A stretch of DNA of 9,544 nucleotides from contig JAHDIL010000041.1 of assembly GCA_020630835.1 (NCBI GenBank), positions 1 through 9,544 of the forward strand, in the 5' to 3' direction. The notes beneath the pieces were generated by a model. It saw nothing but the letters and a program-made list of their open reading frames with translations, was not told where the DNA came from and made no database searches. This document shows positions 6,666 through 9,544 of this stretch, piece after piece (position 1 is the stretch's first letter; each line of letters starts with the position of its first letter). The stretch comes from Verrucomicrobiota bacterium (lineage in GTDB: Bacteria > Verrucomicrobiota > Verrucomicrobiia > Verrucomicrobiales > DEV007). The position numbers and the translations under genes are program-made.

Positions 6666-8027
6666 ATGAAGCGCAAGAAAGAAGCAGGCCCAGTTGCATT
6701 CCTCTTCGGTTTCGGTCTCATCGTCGCGCTAGTCCTGGTTTTATGGGCAAACGAGAACCGCTTCGACTACCATAAAGCTGCGAAATCGAGAACATGGGTA
6801 GCCGACTGCACCTCATTAAAGCCCGGGAGCTCTTTTGCGTTTACCGGGTCGCTCCCCAAGGAGCTTACCCTTGCTGACACCTACCTATCAGATATCACAG
6901 GATATCTTGTGGTGTATCGCAAAGCCGAGATCTATTGCTGGGATCGAGAGAAAGATAGCGAGGGCGTTGTTACGTGGCGCAAACGGTGGATGAGCTCCGT
7001 GCAAGATAACTCTCGCAACTCCGACATCACACAAACTCTCCGGAGTGGCAGCCTGCTTGCCAAGGCATATACGCTCGGCGAACTCACGATTGATCAAAAG
7101 GACCTTCATTTCGTCGACAAGAAACAGCCTATTCAGCCAACGGACTGGCCCCGCACCCAAGAGGCCAACCACTTGGTAGCCGAGGATAGATACCTCATGC
7201 ACTATCCTGACAGCATGGATGACCTCGGCAGCGAGCGCCTTTCTTGGCAGGGGATACCTCTGGCCCCTAAGCTCACCTACTTCGGAAATTTCAGCGGCAC
7301 TCAGGCTGTCGCCGACCGCACCGAACAACGAGACGGATTCATTACATCACTCATCGGTGACAGTGGCCTACTACATCACCTCGTCTCCGGCGAACGTAAC
7401 GCCGCTCTCTCCACCATGAAAAGCCATCTCGCTTTTCGCAGTCGCCTCACACGCGGAATAGGATCGGCAGCTATGGTGCTCGGGTTTCTTCTATTACTTG
7501 CACCGATCAGGAAACTTCTTTCATCCATTCCACTTATTGGCCCTCTAGCCAACGCTGGCATATTCGTTGTCGCCTTGACTTTAGGGCTTGGTCTGAGTGC
7601 TATCGTCATTGTCACAGGTTTTTTCTTCTCCCAGCCCTGGCTTCTCGCACTTGTGCTAATTGGATTAATCGCCCTACTTCTCATCGCGTTTCAGCGCCGA
7701 AGACAACAGGCGAATCTTCAAAAAGTGGTGGTTGCTGAGCAGGCTCAAATGGGAGATGGCAGCAACCCATCACTCTCCGATCAGCGAGCAGAGCAATTAC
7801 AAACCTTTCGCAAAAACTCCTATGCCTCTCCGATGCCCTCTTCACCAGACAGAGACTCTCCAAACCCAGAACCCACACTCAAAAGTCTGATTCGATTGGC
7901 ATTGGCAGATCAGCATATTGATCGAAAAGAGATGCAAGAAATCCGAGCTGCTGCAAAAGATGCCGGCATCAAACCAAAAAACTTCCGACGGTTTATGCAG
8001 GAGGTCCTCAAGGCTGAGGGAGGGTAA
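6666..8027 (+). CDS. TMEM43 (DUF1625)-family membrane protein with TerB-like C-terminal tail
   Basis: This is a 453-residue predicted inner-membrane protein; its biochemical function is unknown. A lysine-rich N-terminus precedes one helix (about 10-28). Next comes WANENR, matching the W-N-E-G-R block that opens the TMEM43 family, then a large extracytoplasmic region (about 30-262) with EIYCW and KRWMSS. Three clustered helices follow (about 264-282, 297-319, 325-342) with the family's SIPLIGPL turn. The cytoplasmic tail (343-453) has a low-complexity linker and ends in about 45 residues with LALADQHIDRKEMQEIRAAA. This resembles the helix-ADGxIDxxE-helix core of TerB domains, but is shorter than a full TerB. 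The ATG at 6666 is the first possible start, because an in-frame TAG lies at 6654. No ribosome-binding site is seen. The neighbours suggest work with a flotillin. Confidence 0.75.
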   Translation: MKRKKEAGPVAFLFGFGLIVALVLVLWANENRFDYHKAAKSRTWVADCTSLKPGSSFAFTGSLPKELTLADTYLSDITGYLVVYRKAEIYCWDREKDSEGVVTWRKRWMSSVQDNSRNSDITQTLRSGSLLAKAYTLGELTIDQKDLHFVDKKQPIQPTDWPRTQEANHLVAEDRYLMHYPDSMDDLGSERLSWQGIPLAPKLTYFGNFSGTQAVADRTEQRDGFITSLIGDSGLLHHLVSGERNAALSTMKSHLAFRSRLTRGIGSAAMVLGFLLLLAPIRKLLSSIPLIGPLANAGIFVVALTLGLGLSAIVIVTGFFFSQPWLLALVLIGLIALLLIAFQRRRQQANLQKVVVAEQAQMGDGSNPSLSDQRAEQLQTFRKNSYASPMPSSPDRDSPNPEPTLKSLIRLALADQHIDRKEMQEIRAAAKDAGIKPKNFRRFMQEVLKAEGG

Positions 8028-8160
8028 AACACTACGATATGTAACCCGGAGATCGCGCATTACCGCCCCCACCAGCACTCCAATTTTTCCCACCTTTTGT
8101 AATCGCTCTCTGGCGGGGATGTGGCTATAAAGATCCCGTCATCAAAATCCTGAGAGGGAA

Positions 8161-8808
8161 ATGCTAGAACTCCTCGCCGAATCCATCGCTTTTTACAATT
8201 TGCCACTGACCGTGCTTCTCGGTCTGGTGATTCTCTATTGGGTAGTCTCAGCCATAGGAGTGCTGGACCTTGAATTCGACTTCGATCTAGATGGCGATTT
8301 CTCCGTTGAAGCCGGCTCAGCTCTCGGAGCTCTAGGCGGCCTGCTCCGTTTTGCAAACGCAGATCGCGTGCCGACAATGATTGTCGCTACGGTGTTTGTC
8401 CTTTTCCTCTGGGGTTTCGGCATGGCGCTGAACCTCATCTTTAACCAAACAGGGTCTTACCTCTTGGCCGGCCTGCTCTTTCTCCCTAATTTCATCGCCA
8501 GCCTCATCTGCACCAAGCTTGTGACTCTCCCCTTGAAAGGCCTATTCACAAAGTTCCGGCTCGAAGGCGAAGTGCAGGAACCGATTGTTGGTCGCTCCGG
8601 CATCGTTAAATCGGCTCAAGTAGACGAAATCTACGGTCAGGTAGAAGTCCTAACTGCCTCTTCCCCTCTGCTGCTCAATGCGCGCGTTACTTCTGGTTCG
8701 GGGCTAAGCCTCGCCAAAGGCACACAAGTCCTCATTTTCGATCACGACTCAGAGCGTGAAATTTTCCTCGTCCGCGAAGACGATTCTCACTCCCATCCAA
8801 ACAACTAA
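8161..8808 (+). CDS. yqiJ: YqiJ-like (NfeD-type) membrane protein with C-terminal OB-fold
   Basis: This 215-residue inner-membrane protein is the usual partner of a YqiK-type flotillin. Three predicted helices (about 13-34, 72-94 and 99-120) frame an acidic loop (LDLEFDFDLDGDFSVE, 35-50). A soluble beta domain at about 138-206 (VGRSGIVKSA, GQVEVLT, KGTQVLIFDHD, EIFLV) fits the OB-fold of the NfeD/YqiJ group, which is thought to assist flotillin assembly; the exact role is unproven. AGAGGG at 8153-8158, two bases before the ATG, is an acceptable ribosome-binding site. The 133-base gap to the previous gene carries TATAAA at 8126-8131 but no matching -35 box at normal spacing, so an internal promoter is uncertain. 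The stop is nine bases before the flotillin start. Confidence 0.75.
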   Translation: MLELLAESIAFYNLPLTVLLGLVILYWVVSAIGVLDLEFDFDLDGDFSVEAGSALGALGGLLRFANADRVPTMIVATVFVLFLWGFGMALNLIFNQTGSYLLAGLLFLPNFIASLICTKLVTLPLKGLFTKFRLEGEVQEPIVGRSGIVKSAQVDEIYGQVEVLTASSPLLLNARVTSGSGLSLAKGTQVLIFDHDSEREIFLVREDDSHSHPNN

Positions 8809-8817
8809 TACCAACTC

Positions 8818-9544
8818 ATGCATATAAGCTCCTACCTATCCCAGCTCCCTCTCGTCGACTCGCTTGGCGCACTCGGCACTGTTTTTGTTCTCATCGCCAT
8901 TGGCCTTTTGGTCTTGATGATCATCGTTATCGTCAACTGTTGGAAACGAGTCGAACAAGGCCAAGCGCTGATCATCAACAAACCTAGCGGCACACGAGTG
9001 AGTTTCCGGGGAGCCATCGTCATCCCAGTTATTCACAAGCACGAATACATGGACATTTCGCTGAAGCGCATCGAAGTGGACCGCACCGGCACGAATGGTC
9101 TCATCTGTAAGGACAATATGAGGGCCGATATCAAGGTGGCATTTTTCGTTCGTGTAAACAACGTATCTGACGACTGTCTGCGCGTAGCACAATCGATCGG
9201 TTGTGATCGTGCTTCTTCACCGAGAGAAATTGAAGGTCTATTTGATGCTAAATTTTCCGAAGCACTCAAGACCGTCGGTAAGCGCTTCGACTTCACTGAA
9301 CTCTACGAGGAACGCGATACCTTCCGCGATGAGATCCTCAAAGTGATCGGGACCGACTTAAATGGTTTCGTCCTCGACGACTGTGCCATTGATCACTTGG
9401 AGCAAACTCCTCTAGAGTCACTTGATCCTAACAATATCCTTGATTCCGAAGGCATTAAGAAGATTACTGACATCACCGCTCGCGAAGCCGCATTGGCCAA
9501 CCAGATCGAGCGCGAAAAGCAGAAAACGATCAAGCAACAGGACG
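8818..9544 (+). CDS. yqiK: Flotillin family protein, YqiK type (3' end outside window)
   Basis: This is a membrane-scaffold SPFH protein. 242 residues are visible and the frame is still open at the window edge; flotillins are usually about 500-700 residues. A single N-terminal helix (about 19-39) is followed by the SPFH/band-7 domain (about 42-200): VEQGQALIINKPSG, SLKRIEVDRTG, ADIKVAFFVRV, and FVLDDCAIDHLEQTPLESLD at the end of the domain, where YqiK-type flotillins have a similar stretch. From about 211 the charged, alanine-rich sequence begins the long coiled-coil stalk (ITAREAALANQIEREKQK). The ATG at 8818 is the first start available, since the yqiJ stop at 8806-8808 is in the same frame. 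There is no ribosome-binding site, so translation is probably coupled to yqiJ across the nine-base gap. Confidence 0.9.
   Translation, partial: MHISSYLSQLPLVDSLGALGTVFVLIAIGLLVLMIIVIVNCWKRVEQGQALIINKPSGTRVSFRGAIVIPVIHKHEYMDISLKRIEVDRTGTNGLICKDNMRADIKVAFFVRVNNVSDDCLRVAQSIGCDRASSPREIEGLFDAKFSEALKTVGKRFDFTELYEERDTFRDEILKVIGTDLNGFVLDDCAIDHLEQTPLESLDPNNILDSEGIKKITDITAREAALANQIEREKQKTIKQQD

Noticed and set aside
6888..7328. 146-codon minus-strand frame
   Set aside because: It is antisense to the extracytoplasmic region of the TMEM43-family gene and shows no recognisable domain.
8126..8131. TATAAA before the yqiJ-like gene as a promoter
   Set aside because: No -35 element lies at 15-19 bases; the nearest TTGTAA is 23 bases away. 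It is too weak to list as a feature.
8836..9192. 118-codon minus-strand frame
   Set aside because: It is antisense to the flotillin SPFH domain, which has clear family motifs in the plus frame. It is a shadow frame.

Overview
The window reads as a stretch of chromosome from a Gram-negative bacterium, most likely a member of Verrucomicrobiota (Opitutae-like). That placement is an inference from overall protein character (DnaE sequence, an MgtE carrying an SGCSGNQ motif, a proline-tailed FHA protein, a YqiK-type flotillin) and was not tested by any search. A gene for arabinose-5-phosphate isomerase, the first step towards KDO, implies a lipopolysaccharide outer membrane. All recognised genes lie on the plus strand. 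No tRNA, rRNA, CRISPR array, insertion sequence or phage gene was seen.

Region 1 (1-4935) is a close-packed run of four genes: the 3' half of dnaE (replicative polymerase alpha subunit, entering from the left edge), mgtE (Mg2+ channel/transporter), an alpha/beta hydrolase of the monoacylglycerol-lipase type, and a cytoplasmic FHA-domain protein with a long proline-rich tail. Gaps of 28, 21 and 23 bases suggest one transcript, although a TTGACA element inside the end of the hydrolase gene could give the FHA gene its own promoter.

Region 2 (4936-6397) starts with a 487-base stretch in which I recognise no gene. A plausible sigma70-type promoter at its end drives kdsD (SIS domain plus two CBS domains), which appears to be transcribed alone.

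Region 3 (6398-9544) is the most interesting part. A 268-base leader holds a candidate promoter, an inverted repeat over the -10 box, a nine-codon mini-ORF with a good ribosome-binding site, and at least five inverted repeats, the last one ending three bases before the next start codon. It precedes three envelope genes: a TMEM43 (DUF1625)-family four-helix membrane protein with a TerB-like cytoplasmic tail, a YqiJ-like (NfeD-type) membrane protein with a C-terminal OB-fold, and a YqiK-type flotillin that runs off the right edge. The last two are the known YqiJ/YqiK flotillin pair. The TMEM43-TerB protein upstream suggests a three-part membrane-microdomain or envelope-stress system, which is the best candidate here for something little described.
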